Source of the DNA: RBG-16-57-9 sp964462185 | GTDB taxonomy: Archaea > Thermoproteota > Bathyarchaeia > TCS64 | Direction of reading: 5' to 3' | Assembly: GCA_964462185.1 (NCBI GenBank) | Contig: CAYWWV010000001.1 | Location: 62,001-126,000 of the forward strand | Length of the DNA: 64,000 nucleotides | Shown here: positions 18,376 through 27,270 of the stretch, piece by piece | Layout: each line of letters begins with the position of its first letter | Numbering within the stretch: the first letter of the stretch is position 1 | Notes under the pieces: model-generated | Databases searched by the model: none | What the model saw: the letters and a program-made list of their open reading frames with translations, nothing else | Told to the model about the DNA's origin: nothing | Translations under genes and position numbers: made by a program

Positions 18376-18732
18376 GTGAAGTACGCCCACACCAGGTTTC
18401 GATGGGAGGCAAACCTGGACATGGACGCCCTTGAGGAGAGGGTGTCCAGAGAGTTCCAGGTTAGTCGGAGGGAATACCCTGGGTCTGAGGAGGAGATAGC
18501 ATTATTCAAGAACGAGAGGACGGAGCTGGTTGTGAAGGCCGATAGGCTGGTGGCCCATATGAATGCCAGGCGCGCCAACTTGACCCAGGTAGAGGAGGGG
18601 GCCTTCACTGCTCGGGACATGGCCTTGAGGGCGCTGGTCTTCGAGCACTATCCCCATAGCCGTCCCTCGCCCTTCCCCTGGAGTTTCAGCGTTGAGCCCA
18701 AGTTCCAGGCGGAGAACGGGGAAGAGGGCTAG
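18376..18732 (+). CDS. Hypothetical protein, 118 aa
   Basis: I do not recognise this protein. It is small, charged, without membrane segments or cysteines, and starts with GTG (MKYAHTRFRWEANLDMD). An alternating acidic/basic middle section, then ANLTQVEEGAFTARDMALRALVFEHYP, suggests an alpha/beta fold. An AT-rich TATA-like stretch (ATATTATACGTATATTAA, about 18336-18353) precedes it at proper promoter distance, which supports a real gene with its own promoter. It is 50 nt upstream of the Taw1 gene. Confidence 0.6.
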   Translation: MKYAHTRFRWEANLDMDALEERVSREFQVSRREYPGSEEEIALFKNERTELVVKADRLVAHMNARRANLTQVEEGAFTARDMALRALVFEHYPHSRPSPFPWSFSVEPKFQAENGEEG

Positions 18733-18782
18733 CCACTCAAACCAATTGCTTCATATTTCTCGGGAGCGGTGGTTTCCCCGGG

Positions 18783-19745
18783 ATGGTGCTCCCAGACGCT
18801 TTGAGGGCAAGCTACTTCAAGCAGAAATACCGTTTTGCGGGGAGGCACAGCGCCGTCAAGCTCTGCCACTGGTTGAGGAGGAGCCTGAACACTGGGGGCG
18901 CCGAGCAGTGTTACAAGAACAGGTTTTTCGGGGTGCCGAGCCACAGGTGTCTCCAGATGACCCCCAGCCTGGGGAGGTGCACACAGAGGTGTGTGTTCTG
19001 TTGGAGGGCCACCCCCGAGACGCTGGGAGTGGGTTGGGAGCAGACCCAGCCGGTGGATGCCCCCGACCCCCCCAGTAAGATTGTGGATGGTTGTTTGGAG
19101 GAGCAGAGGGGGCTCTTATCGGGGTTTGGGGGGAACCCCAGGGTGGACCCTGGGATGCTGGAGGAGGCCTTAAACCCGGTGCACGCGGCCATCAGCTTGG
19201 AGGGGGAGCCCACACTCTACCCGCTACTGGGGGAACTGGTGGAGGAATTCCTCGGTAGAGGCTTTAAAACCGTCTTCATAGTGTCCAATGGCACCCGCCC
19301 CGGGGTGTTGTCAGGGCTGAGACGCGAGCCCAGCCAGCTGTATATCAGCGCCTGCGCCCCCGATGAGGAGACCTACAGGAGGACCTGCAGGCCCATGGTG
19401 GGGGATGGCTGGGCGCGGCTGTTGGAGACCCTGGAGTATTTGGAGTCCTTCAGCTGCCCCACGGTCCTAAGGCACACGGTGCTCCCCAAAGCCAACATGT
19501 GCAACGTAGAGGGATACGCCAGGCTCGCGGAGCTGGGGAACCCCACCTATATCGAGGTGAAGGCAGCCATGAGTGTGGGCTCGGCGCGGGCTCGCTTCGG
19601 TTACGAGGAGATGGCACGGTTCCCGGAGGTTATGGAGTTCGCGGAGAGGCTGGCCAAGGAGTCCGGGTACCAGTTGTTGGACAGCCACTGGCCCAGCAGC
19701 GTTGTCCTCCTGGGGAGGGTGGAGAAGCCGAAACGGTTTTACTAA
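18783..19745 (+). CDS. taw1: 4-demethylwyosine synthase Taw1 (TYW1-like radical SAM enzyme)
   Basis: Builds the tricyclic wyosine base at G37 of tRNA-Phe from pyruvate and N1-methylguanosine. The protein (320 aa) has HRCLQMTPSLGRCTQRCVFCWR. The CX3CX2C radical-SAM triad (CTQRCVFC) is near residues 68-75, with an extra upstream cysteine as in archaeal Taw1, which holds a second cluster. Typical TYW1 marks include SLEGEPTLYP, FIVSNGTRP and IEVKAAMSVGSAR. No flavodoxin domain is present, as in other archaea. Confidence 0.93.
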   Translation: MVLPDALRASYFKQKYRFAGRHSAVKLCHWLRRSLNTGGAEQCYKNRFFGVPSHRCLQMTPSLGRCTQRCVFCWRATPETLGVGWEQTQPVDAPDPPSKIVDGCLEEQRGLLSGFGGNPRVDPGMLEEALNPVHAAISLEGEPTLYPLLGELVEEFLGRGFKTVFIVSNGTRPGVLSGLRREPSQLYISACAPDEETYRRTCRPMVGDGWARLLETLEYLESFSCPTVLRHTVLPKANMCNVEGYARLAELGNPTYIEVKAAMSVGSARARFGYEEMARFPEVMEFAERLAKESGYQLLDSHWPSSVVLLGRVEKPKRFY

Positions 19746-19779
19746 TCGTTAATAAGCCTCAAACAATATTTGGTTTCTT

Positions 19780-20256
19780 ATGATTGAAAAGATAGGTGTT
19801 AAGACCCTCATAGAGGAGCCTGTGGCCTATAAGGCCTTGGAGCCTGGGGAGGATGAAACGGCGGAGGCGGCTCGGTTCAGCGGGTTCCTCTACCGGATGG
19901 GTGCTGGGCCTCGGGACCCCCAGATGGTGGTCTACTATGGGCCCCCGGGGGAGGGGGATACGCGGAAGGAGGTTCTTATCCCCATAGAGAACCCTGTTGA
20001 GGGGGTTGATTGGAGGATGATGCCTGCCCTCAGGGTGGCCTTCCTGGTTTACATTGGGGCCCAGAAGTCGGTGGACCACTATTACCGCGAGCTTGAGGGA
20101 TATATCGAGGGTAGGGGGTTGAAGAGGGGGGAGGCCTTCTACTCCATCGAGGCCATATACCAGCCGGATGAGTTTAACCTGAGTGTGGGGAGCTTAATCG
20201 ACGAGGACACGCCCGAGTATTGGCGTAACGAGTTGATGATCCCCGTGGAGGAGTAA
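19780..20256 (+). CDS. GyrI-like / AraC effector-binding domain protein
   Basis: A 158-aa stand-alone small-molecule-binding domain. The pattern GVKTLIEEPVAYKAL at the start, then a YxG near the middle, a FLVYIGAQKSVDHYYRELEGYI helix and a closing EAIYQPDEF, fits the GyrI-like (SOUL/Rob C-terminal) superfamily, whose members bind drugs or other hydrophobic ligands. There is no DNA-binding domain attached. An AT-rich stretch ending about 10 nt before the ATG could be its promoter. Ligand unknown. Confidence 0.7.
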   Translation: MIEKIGVKTLIEEPVAYKALEPGEDETAEAARFSGFLYRMGAGPRDPQMVVYYGPPGEGDTRKEVLIPIENPVEGVDWRMMPALRVAFLVYIGAQKSVDHYYRELEGYIEGRGLKRGEAFYSIEAIYQPDEFNLSVGSLIDEDTPEYWRNELMIPVEE

Positions 20257-20290
20257 ACTCTTTAACCAGGCTCTGTTTGAGTCTTTTTGC

Positions 20291-20364
20291 GCGTTCGTGG
20301 TATAGTGGTAGAATATTGGCCTTCCAAGCCAAAGACCCGGGTTCGAATCCCGGCGAACGCACCA
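20291..20364 (+). tRNA. tRNA-Gly (TCC), 3' CCA encoded
   Basis: Acceptor GCGTTCG (20291-20297) pairs with CGAACGC (20354-20360). The anticodon arm TTGGC-CTTCCAA-GCCAA gives anticodon TCC. The T-arm is CCGGG-TTCGAAT-CCCGG. A73 and an encoded CCA follow. No intron. Confidence 0.95.
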
Positions 20365-20367
20365 AAA

Positions 20368-20467
20368 NNNNNNNNNNNNNNNNNNNNNNNNNNNNNNNNN
20401 NNNNNNNNNNNNNNNNNNNNNNNNNNNNNNNNNNNNNNNNNNNNNNNNNNNNNNNNNNNNNNNNNNN
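20368..20467. other. Assembly gap of 100 N, true length unknown
   Basis: Flanks are not identical, so sequence is missing. It removes the 3' end of the minus-strand methyltransferase gene that follows. Confidence 0.8.
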
Positions 20468-20977
20468 AAATTTGTTGACCAGCATCTCCTCCTCGATCCT
20501 GGAGATCACGACGTAGCCGGGGATGGCGGCCCAGGGGAGGAGGGTGAACCAGCGTCGCCAGACCAGGGTCACACCTATTATCATGAGGAAGTAGGCGAGG
20601 TATGAGGGGTGACGCACCAAGCCGTAGGGGCCCCAGGTTATGAGTTTGTGGTTGCTGCCCATGCTCCAGGAGGTGGCGTAGCGTCCACGGGTCTCCACAC
20701 TCCAGGCGTGGAGGATGCAGCCGGCGTCAAAGCCTGCTAGCCCCAGCGCTGTTAAAGCGTCGAGGGATACCTTGACTGATCCCGTTACATCTCCCGCGAT
20801 CAATGCTAGGGCTTCCGCAAACATTGCGAGAGAGCCTGCCCCCGCCAAGAGGGGCCAAAGGCTCATGGGGAACCCAGGGGAAGGGGGTTGGCTGGGTTCC
20901 TTGTGCATGAGGGTGTTTCGTAGGCTAACGCCCCAGAAAACCAGGAGCCCCAAGGCGAGAGGGATAGCTATCCCCAT
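20468..20977 (-). CDS. Isoprenylcysteine carboxyl methyltransferase-like membrane protein, C-terminus lost in gap
   Basis: About 170 aa remain. Three to four hydrophobic segments precede the ICMT/PEMT signature: GPYGLVRHPSYLAYFLMIIG near residue 110, then a further membrane segment and RIEEEMLVNKF, where the conserved double Glu is found just before the gap. This is the SAM-binding region of integral membrane methyltransferases of the NnrU/ICMT group, which methylate lipids, isoprenyl groups or cysteines. The natural substrate is not inferable. Translation through the N run is meaningless, so the annotated end is the gap edge. Confidence 0.75.
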
Positions 20978-21112
20978 TAGGTCATCTCTATTAGCTGGGT
21001 TAATAGGTATTCCGTGGGTTCACCGTACTAGCCCTCTTGATGGAGCTGGGTCTATTCAGGGTAAGACGCTGGGCCCTGTTGTGGGTTTTATGTGTTGGAG
21101 CCTGCCTGACTC

Positions 21113-22237
21113 TCAGGACATGTGAACCTGGATGCGCTCGGGGTCCAACGTGAAGTTGTAGCCGGCTACTCTAAGCTCCTCCAGGCTGAGCCTGAGCCAC
21201 TCTCCGAAGGCCCTTGGGCCGGTGTTGTCTGGATCCATGGTGGAGGGGTCCAAGCCCTGTTCCACACATTTCTTGCACAGAATACTCTTGGAGGCCCAGT
21301 AGTCCAGGGCGAAGGGGTCTGTGCAGGCCGCCAGGGTGTCGGCCCTGGTGGCGTGGCTGTAGGGGGTTCTAGGGCCGTCCCGGGGCCTGGCGTTCACGTA
21401 GACGGCGTCCATGAGGTTTAGGGTTGGGGTGCGGGTGCTGGCCATAAGGGTGCCCAATGCGCCCTTGGCTATGGCGGAGTGGATCCTGTGGCCTAGAGCC
21501 GCCGAGAGTTTGTCGCTGGGAACCCCCATATAGCTCTTCACAGCCCCCGTCACCCCGTAAATCATGTGGCTCTTCAAGACGGGGATGTTGATGAGCTTCA
21601 CCTTTTCAGGGTGGTATCTCTCGGTTTTAGGGTCGTAGACGCCGTGTTTGAAGCTCACCAGGGTTCCCAGGGCTGTGGTGAACTTGGGGTAGGAGACCAC
21701 GGTGCCGGTGCGGGCCACCAAGGCCGTCTCCACCACATACCCATCCTCCAAGTCCCCCTCGGCGTATTCTCCCACAGCGTTCTCCGTTATCCTATCCCAC
21801 AGGTATGAGGAGACGCCTCGGTCCTGGAACCGGTTCACCACCTTTTCGATGCTCTGGGAGCGGTCTTTGGCGTTGTTACGGGCGTAGGAGAAGCTGCCGC
21901 CCCTACCAGTCGCCCCGTATTGGGCCTGACCGTTGTCCACCACCACCAACTCTCCCCTCCACCCCTCCGGGTGTGCCAGCACAGCCTCTATGACCGAGGC
22001 CACCAGGTCCGTGTTGGTCCCACCCCTCTCATCCCACTGAGAATTCACCTTTAACAAGACAAGGTCCTCGGGGCCCAGCAACCCCTCGGGGCCCCAAGTT
22101 GGACCCTCCTTGGAGGAGCGGTAAAACTTCAAACCCCCCATAGCCATGGACTCTAAAAGCTTCTCGAAGCCCCAATCCTCAACCCCCTCCCCTTGGACGG
22201 CGAAGACCTGGGAGCCCTCCGACTCTCCCACCATGGT
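21113..22237 (-). CDS. DUF362-family protein
   Basis: Recognised from the family segment LINIPVLKSHMIYGVTGAVKSYMGV, plus LKVNSQWDERGGTNTDLV and VVDNGQ near the N-terminus and a C-terminal LDYWASK/CKKC stretch. DUF362 proteins are often linked to iron-sulfur or redox enzymes, but their reaction is unknown. The frame is open up to 22357, but the ATG at 22237 (MVGESEGSQ) is preferred, because a divergent amidohydrolase begins at 22313 and an ATATAT element at about 22278 lies at promoter distance from both. The extended start would overlap that gene. Confidence 0.75.
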   Translation of the reverse strand, partial: TMVGESEGSQVFAVQGEGVEDWGFEKLLESMAMGGLKFYRSSKEGPTWGPEGLLGPEDLVLLKVNSQWDERGGTNTDLVASVIEAVLAHPEGWRGELVVVDNGQAQYGATGRGGSFSYARNNAKDRSQSIEKVVNRFQDRGVSSYLWDRITENAVGEYAEGDLEDGYVVETALVARTGTVVSYPKFTTALGTLVSFKHGVYDPKTERYHPEKVKLINIPVLKSHMIYGVTGAVKSYMGVPSDKLSAALGHRIHSAIAKGALGTLMASTRTPTLNLMDAVYVNARPRDGPRTPYSHATRADTLAACTDPFALDYWASKSILCKKCVEQGLDPSTMDPDNTGPRAFGEWLRLSLEELRVAGYNFTLDPERIQVHMS

Positions 22238-22275
22238 TGGAAAGGGGGAGGAGGCCAAGAAAAACCTGTCCCATA

Positions 22276-22286
22276 CGATATATTTC
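22276..22286. promoter_or_regulatory. Shared divergent TATA-like element
   Basis: CGATATATTTC lies about 38 nt before the minus-strand ATG at 22237 and 27 nt before the plus-strand ATG at 22313. The near-symmetric AT core can serve both directions. Inferred from position. Confidence 0.35.
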
Positions 22287-22312
22287 AGCCCCCCGCCTCT
22301 GAACCTGTTACC

Positions 22313-22398
22313 ATGTTGAGCAAGGTGGCCATACCCGTGGTGGACGCTCATTCCCACTACTTCAACGCTGAGACGCTGAAGAGCCTGCTAAAGCGGGG
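22313..22398 (+). CDS. Amidohydrolase N-terminal fragment, truncated by gap
   Basis: Only 28 residues are visible. They include VVDAHSHYFN, the D-x-H-x-H metal-binding motif that starts amidohydrolase-family proteins, probably of the amidohydrolase_2 (decarboxylase-like) group because of the AHSHYF context. The frame runs into the 100-N gap. None of the three frames just after the gap continues as a recognisable amidohydrolase, so the rest of the gene is missing from the scaffold and the gap must be longer than 100 bases. Confidence 0.65.
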
Positions 22399-22498
22399 NN
22401 NNNNNNNNNNNNNNNNNNNNNNNNNNNNNNNNNNNNNNNNNNNNNNNNNNNNNNNNNNNNNNNNNNNNNNNNNNNNNNNNNNNNNNNNNNNNNNNNNN
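22399..22498. other. Assembly gap of 100 N, true length unknown
   Basis: Flanks differ. It cuts the amidohydrolase gene. The 280 bases after it, up to the stop of the VWA gene at 22778, hold no convincing gene; they are AT-richer than the surroundings, with a run TTAATTAATTAAAA near 22702. Confidence 0.8.
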
Positions 22499-22777
22499 TG
22501 GTAAACCCTCATACCAGTCCCAGCCCCCAAACCTTGTTCGTTCAAAGAAGCAAAACCCCCAACCCCACACCCTCTTACCCGAAAAACAGCCCTATAACAC
22601 AGATTTGTGACAAAGGCTTATCGATCCACCTTTGAGAAAATCGGTTTTCATATCCTCGTAACCGTGTGGGAACACTGGTAATAGTAAGTAATTCAATCTA
22701 GTTAATTAATTAAAATGAGAGAAACAAGCACTTAAAAATGCGGGGAGGCCTGGGGAGTATTTCTCAATGGCTGGGGG

Positions 22778-24154
22778 TTACTCCCCTGCTAGAAAATCGT
22801 TTACCTCTTCCAGGAACAGGCTGGGCCTGTATGTGTCTATCAATCTTATGCCCACTTCGCGGAGCTTCGACAAGCTGCTTCTGGTGTAGGGCTGGAAGAT
22901 GGATTTATGGGCGAGGGGGGAGACGCATGCGCAGACCCTCACTCCCTGGTCCAGCATCTTGCCCAGTATCTCATAGTTCTCATCGGAGTCCTGGGCCTCC
23001 TGCCCGGGCTGGCTCAACACGAAATCGCTGAAGATGAAGACGATGCGTTCACTTCTATCGTTGATGGAGGTTATTTCGTCGTAGGCCCAGCTAAGGCTTT
23101 TACCGGGCACGGTCCCCCCCCAGGTCATATTGGTGAAACCCCTGTTGAACCTCTTCTCAAGCTCGGTGGTGGTGCAGAACATTAGGTCTAGGAGTTCCTC
23201 CAGCAGGGGGAAAAGGTCTGCCTCATCGTAGAAGTCCTTCAAGACGTGGCTGTTGGACTCGTAGAGGGTGAGGGCGTACTTCTCCCTCCTCAGCCCCCAC
23301 ATGAGGGGGACCAACCCCATGACGCTGTAGGTAATGCTGTTCAATCCCTCCAGGTCGTAGAACATGGTGTTGCTTATGTCCAGGATGAATACTATGTGGC
23401 GTTTCTGGCGCTCCCTCTGACGCATGAGGAAGTCGTCCCATCTAATCTCATCCAGCCTCCGACCCAGGTCCAGGATGTTCTCCAGGCTTCTCTCCTCATC
23501 GATGAGGTCGGTGTCCTCCCCAGGCTGGTAGGGGATGAGGCTTTTGCTCTTGTTCCAATCCTCCTTCCTCTCGAACTCTGTGCCCAGCTTCAGCAGCTTC
23601 TCCCTCAGCAACTCCAAGAGGATTTTCCGGGTCTCCTTGTTTTTAATCCCCTTGAGGGTGCGTATCCCCGTTTTGATGATCTCGTCCTCTCCCGGTCCCA
23701 CCCCCAGGTCAGGCTTGTTGGTGTACTGCTTGAACTCCACATCGCTTGTATCGGAGGCGATGCCCAGCTCGTTCTCCAAGCCCTTCCCAAAGGGGGAGAC
23801 GGTTAACTCCTCCTCGGCAGCGTTTTTCAAGAGGCTCAGAAAGTCCTCTCCTGTGGGGGAGGGCTCGGGGGGCTGCTCCTGGGTGTCCACGTTCACCAGT
23901 ATTTCCGCGGCTATTCTCTCGGCCAGCCCCTGGCACTCCACATGGCTTGTAACCACCGCAGCGTTAACCAGGTCGCTGAAGGTTAGGTGGCCTTTCCTCA
24001 GGTAGGCCGGTAGGAGTAGGCGGCCCATGTTGATGCCTTGGCGGGGGCTGGGCTTCTCCTCGCAGTCGGGGTGTCTCCTCATCCTCTGGATGAACTCGGG
24101 TATGAACCAGTGGGCGTAGCTGAAAGGATAGGTCATATAGAGGTTCTCGGGCAC
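22778..24154 (-). CDS. VWA-domain protein (CoxE-like partner of MoxR ATPase)
   Basis: A 458-aa protein. The C-terminal half is a von Willebrand factor A domain with the MIDAS motif FILDISNTM near residue 260 and a later FIFSDFVLS. The N-terminal half is helical and acidic, with no recognised domain. The GTG start directly follows the TAG stop of the MoxR gene (no spacer), so the pair is translated together. MoxR/VWA pairs act as chaperone-like machines that insert metals or remodel complexes. The client is unknown; the adjacent divergent por operon is a candidate only by position. Confidence 0.85.
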   Translation of the reverse strand: MPENLYMTYPFSYAHWFIPEFIQRMRRHPDCEEKPSPRQGINMGRLLLPAYLRKGHLTFSDLVNAAVVTSHVECQGLAERIAAEILVNVDTQEQPPEPSPTGEDFLSLLKNAAEEELTVSPFGKGLENELGIASDTSDVEFKQYTNKPDLGVGPGEDEIIKTGIRTLKGIKNKETRKILLELLREKLLKLGTEFERKEDWNKSKSLIPYQPGEDTDLIDEERSLENILDLGRRLDEIRWDDFLMRQRERQKRHIVFILDISNTMFYDLEGLNSITYSVMGLVPLMWGLRREKYALTLYESNSHVLKDFYDEADLFPLLEELLDLMFCTTTELEKRFNRGFTNMTWGGTVPGKSLSWAYDEITSINDRSERIVFIFSDFVLSQPGQEAQDSDENYEILGKMLDQGVRVCACVSPLAHKSIFQPYTRSSLSKLREVGIRLIDTYRPSLFLEEVNDFLAGE

Positions 24155-25054
24155 CTACCCCAACCTCTTCTCCACGATCTCCTCCACAATCATGGTTACG
24201 GTTTTCCCCTCTTCCTTCACCCGCATCTCCTTCCCCAGGACTGCCGGGGCGAAGAACCGGATGGCGGCGTCCTCGTCCTCGAACCGGTCCAAGTATTTGT
24301 TGACCAGCCGGGTGAGGAATATCCCCGAGCGGGGGGAGGCAGGTATCTCCAGGCTAGGATTGTGCCTGGTGTCGTTGACGATCTCGTAAATCTTCTCCAG
24401 GGCGGAGTTGGGGAGGCTGAAGGCAGGAGTGTTCTCCTTTATGATCTCCAACTCCGTCTCCTTGGAGGGATAAGTCAGCCTTATCCAACTACCCATGCGG
24501 TCCACCAAGACCTTGCTCAGCCTATAGGTGCCAGCGGTCTCGATGGGGTTCTGGGTAGCCACGAAGGCGAAATCCGGGTGCGCCTTGATCATTCCAATGG
24601 GGAACAAGTGGTAGTGGCGCTCCTCCAAGGGGGAGATGAGGCTGTTCTGGCAGAACTCGGTGGCCCTGTTCAACTCCTGGGCAACGAAGAGCCCCCCCTC
24701 CACCATGGCTCTGATGAGGGGTCCCGGCTCGAAGCTGCTGATGTTTCTGCCGTTTCTCACCACCAGGGCGGGGTCGAAGCTACCAATGAGCCTGCTGGGG
24801 GTCACGTTTTCATCGAAGAAAACCTCGTGGAAGCTCCTCCCAGTGTCCTCAGCCACCTTCCGCGCCAAGAGGCTTTTACCCACCCCTGGAGGGCCAACCA
24901 GGCAGGGGGTTATCCCCGTGTCCAAGCTGTCCCTCAACAGATCATAAGCCCTCTTGTACTGTCCCTTGAGAACCACCTTATGCTCTATCTTTATGTTGTC
25001 CACGATGCTCTTCTCAAGCATCTTACGGAAACCCATCTCCCTCTCGGCCATCAT
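24155..25054 (-). CDS. MoxR-family AAA+ ATPase
   Basis: A 299-aa AAA+ protein. Walker A is GPPGVGKSLLA near residue 58. The MoxR signature follows as VAQELNRATEFCQNSLISPLEE, where Walker B reads GLFVAQELNRA (Gln in place of the usual Asp, then Glu), and sensor 1 is FVATQNPIETAGTY. These mark the MoxR clade. Its only obvious partner is the VWA protein encoded immediately downstream. The Walker B Asp-to-Gln change, if real, would be unusual and could affect ATP hydrolysis. Confidence 0.9.
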   Translation of the reverse strand: MMAEREMGFRKMLEKSIVDNIKIEHKVVLKGQYKRAYDLLRDSLDTGITPCLVGPPGVGKSLLARKVAEDTGRSFHEVFFDENVTPSRLIGSFDPALVVRNGRNISSFEPGPLIRAMVEGGLFVAQELNRATEFCQNSLISPLEERHYHLFPIGMIKAHPDFAFVATQNPIETAGTYRLSKVLVDRMGSWIRLTYPSKETELEIIKENTPAFSLPNSALEKIYEIVNDTRHNPSLEIPASPRSGIFLTRLVNKYLDRFEDEDAAIRFFAPAVLGKEMRVKEEGKTVTMIVEEIVEKRLG

Positions 25055-25167
25055 TGTTTTCCACTCCTCTACCGCATTGCCCGATTTAAGCGTTAACCGT
25101 TTTAAACATATTTGTAGCGGTCGCCTCGGCGCTCATGCAGCTCTCGGCTACCTGGTGGCTTGGGAAT

Positions 25168-25177
25168 GCTTTAAATC
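25168..25177 (+). promoter_or_regulatory. TATA-like element of the por operon
   Basis: GCTTTAAATC centred at about 25172 lies 45 nt before the porGD ATG at 25221, predicting a leader of about 20 nt. It is divergent from the MoxR/VWA operon; the whole intergenic region is 166 bp. Confidence 0.45.
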
Positions 25178-25220
25178 TGCGGGGATACTTCAACTCTTGA
25201 AATCGTTATTCTTAATTACC

Positions 25221-26081
25221 ATGAAGGTGAAGACTAACGATTCAAGAGGGAAAACTTTGATCGAGATAAGACTACACGGGAGAGGGGGCCAAGGAGCGGT
25301 AACCGCCTCTAGGCTCATCGCCATAGCAGCCTACGAGGAGGGCCAGTACTCACAGGCCATCCCCATGTATGGCACAGAGAGGAGGGGCGCGCCCCTCACC
25401 GCTTTCGTCAGGATCGACAACAAGAGGGTGAGGGAGAGGGAGCTGGTCCACAACCCCGACATCGTTATCGTGTTGGACCCCCTGATCGCACAGCAGCAGG
25501 CTGTGGTGGAGAACATTAAGCCAGGTGGGCTGGTCATCTTGAACACCATGCACTCCCCCGAGGAGGTTAAGCTGGGGGGAGACTTCAAGGTGGCCACCGT
25601 GGACGCCACCACCATAGCCTTGGAGACCCTGGGTAGGCCAATCACCAACACGGCCATCCTGGGAGCCTTCGCCAAGGTAACCGGACTCGTAAAGGTTGAG
25701 TCCCTAGAGAAGGCTTTGAGGAAGACCTTCCCAGGCAGGCTTGCAGAGATGAACATAGCCGCCATAAAGAGAAGCTACGAGGAGGTCAAGGGGCCCATAC
25801 AGGCTGTTGTGAAGGAGGCCCCCCCTGTAACCGTGGACATCCACGTGGGGGGCTACGGGGTCTTGAAGGATGTCTCCAGTTGGAGGGTATTCACCCCTGA
25901 GATACACTTGGACAAGTGCATCGGGTGCAAGAACTGCTGGATATTCTGCCCTGAAACAGCTATTCAGTGGAACACCGAGACCAACAAGCCCAGCATTAGG
26001 TATAACGCCTGTAAGGGCTGTGGAATATGCGCCAACGAGTGCCCGGTTAAAGCAATCGAGATGGTTAGAGTGGAGGCTTAA
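25221..26081 (+). CDS. porG: Pyruvate:ferredoxin oxidoreductase, fused gamma-delta subunit
   Basis: The gamma domain (residues 10-190; RLHGRGGQGAVTASRLIA, MYGTERRGAPL) is fused to a delta domain with two [4Fe-4S] motifs, CIGCKNCWIFCPE near residue 233 and CKGCGICANECP near 262. In many archaea porG and porD are separate genes. POR oxidises pyruvate to acetyl-CoA and reduces ferredoxin. The ATG at 25221 is chosen; the frame is open further upstream but that part antisenses the MoxR gene. It is followed 2 nt later by porA. Confidence 0.92.
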   Translation: MKVKTNDSRGKTLIEIRLHGRGGQGAVTASRLIAIAAYEEGQYSQAIPMYGTERRGAPLTAFVRIDNKRVRERELVHNPDIVIVLDPLIAQQQAVVENIKPGGLVILNTMHSPEEVKLGGDFKVATVDATTIALETLGRPITNTAILGAFAKVTGLVKVESLEKALRKTFPGRLAEMNIAAIKRSYEEVKGPIQAVVKEAPPVTVDIHVGGYGVLKDVSSWRVFTPEIHLDKCIGCKNCWIFCPETAIQWNTETNKPSIRYNACKGCGICANECPVKAIEMVRVEA

Positions 26082-26083
26082 AA

Positions 26084-27244
26084 ATGTCGTATGAAGTAAT
26101 GGTTGGAAACAAGGCGGCGGCCACCGCGGTCAAGTTGGCCCGGGTCCAGGTCGCCAGCGCCTTCCCCATCACACCCCAGACCACCATCACCCAGTATTTG
26201 AGCGAGATGTACGCCAACGGGGAGTGGGACTTCGACTTCGTAAACGTGGAGGGGGAGCTCACCAGTCAAGTAGTGGTCCAAGCAGCCAGCAGGGTGGGTG
26301 CCAGGGTCTTCACCTGCACCTCAGGTCCAGGGCTCCTATACATGCACCACCCCATGCAGGTGACGGGTAGCAGCAGGCTACCCGTGGTCATGGCCGTTGT
26401 GCACAGGGGCTACAAGGGTATGCAGCCTGACCACAGCGACTTGATGAGTCAGCAGTGGACGGGTTGGAGCCACTGGTATGTGGAGCACGCCCAGGAGGTC
26501 CTGGACTCCATCCTCATGGCCTACAAGGTGGCTGAGGACGAGAGGGTCAGGATACCTATCGCAGTGGGCTACGACGGCTACGTCTTGAGCTATACGGCTG
26601 AGCCCGTTGAGATCCCCGACCAGGAATTGGTTGACGAGTGGCTGCCACCCAACAAAGCCATCCCACCCATACTGCCAGACCAGGTGGACCCGGAGACCTT
26701 CTCACGGGGCTGGGGCGGCGGAGACCCCCAGCTGCCTTGGAAGACCCACCACGAGGCCGTCCTCAGAGTGGAGGAAGTCCTCAAGGAGACCATGGACAGC
26801 TTCGAGAAGACCTTCGGAAGGCGTTACGGGAACGGTATGATTGAGCCCTACATGATGGAGGACGCTGAGTGCGCCATAGTGGCCATGGGCACCATCGCTG
26901 GGACTGCCAAGGCTGCCGTGGAGAAGATGCAGGCCGAGGGCAAGAAGGTGGGTCTCCTGAAGCTGAGGAGCTTCATACCCTTCCCAGTGAAGGACTTCCA
27001 GGAATGGGGTAAGAAGCTAGATGGCATCGCCGTAGTTGACCGGAGCATCTGCCCCGGCAAGGGCGGCCCGGCCTTCAGCAAGCTTAGAGACTCCCTTTAC
27101 GACTTGGAGGAACGGCCCAAGATACTCCAGTTCCACGCTGGTTTAGGTGGTAAAGAGGTGAGGACCCACGACTTCGAGATGGTGGGCGACAGGATACTGG
27201 AGGCCGCCGCAGGCAAGGAAGTGGATCTAGTTACATGGGTTTAA
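26084..27244 (+). CDS. porA: Pyruvate:ferredoxin oxidoreductase alpha subunit
   Basis: Carries the substrate-side domain of the enzyme: GNKAAATAVKLARVQVASAFPITPQTTI at the start, EGELTSQVVVQAASRVGARVFTCTSGPGL, and the VVDRSICPGKGGPAF stretch in the C-terminal domain. At 386 aa it fits PorA. Pyruvate is the likeliest substrate, but a 2-oxoisovalerate enzyme (VOR) cannot be excluded from the sequence. It is second in the porGD-porA-porB operon. Confidence 0.9.
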   Translation: MSYEVMVGNKAAATAVKLARVQVASAFPITPQTTITQYLSEMYANGEWDFDFVNVEGELTSQVVVQAASRVGARVFTCTSGPGLLYMHHPMQVTGSSRLPVVMAVVHRGYKGMQPDHSDLMSQQWTGWSHWYVEHAQEVLDSILMAYKVAEDERVRIPIAVGYDGYVLSYTAEPVEIPDQELVDEWLPPNKAIPPILPDQVDPETFSRGWGGGDPQLPWKTHHEAVLRVEEVLKETMDSFEKTFGRRYGNGMIEPYMMEDAECAIVAMGTIAGTAKAAVEKMQAEGKKVGLLKLRSFIPFPVKDFQEWGKKLDGIAVVDRSICPGKGGPAFSKLRDSLYDLEERPKILQFHAGLGGKEVRTHDFEMVGDRILEAAAGKEVDLVTWV

Positions 27245-27270
27245 GAGGTGCAAAAAAGGAGAGATATGAT

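Noticed and set aside
22238..22357. Longer start of the DUF362 gene
   Set aside because: The extension overlaps the divergent amidohydrolase start and the shared promoter element, and its residues look non-conserved.
24954..25220. N-terminal extension of porGD
   Set aside because: It runs antisense to the MoxR gene and through the por promoter; the ATG at 25221 gives the standard PorG start.
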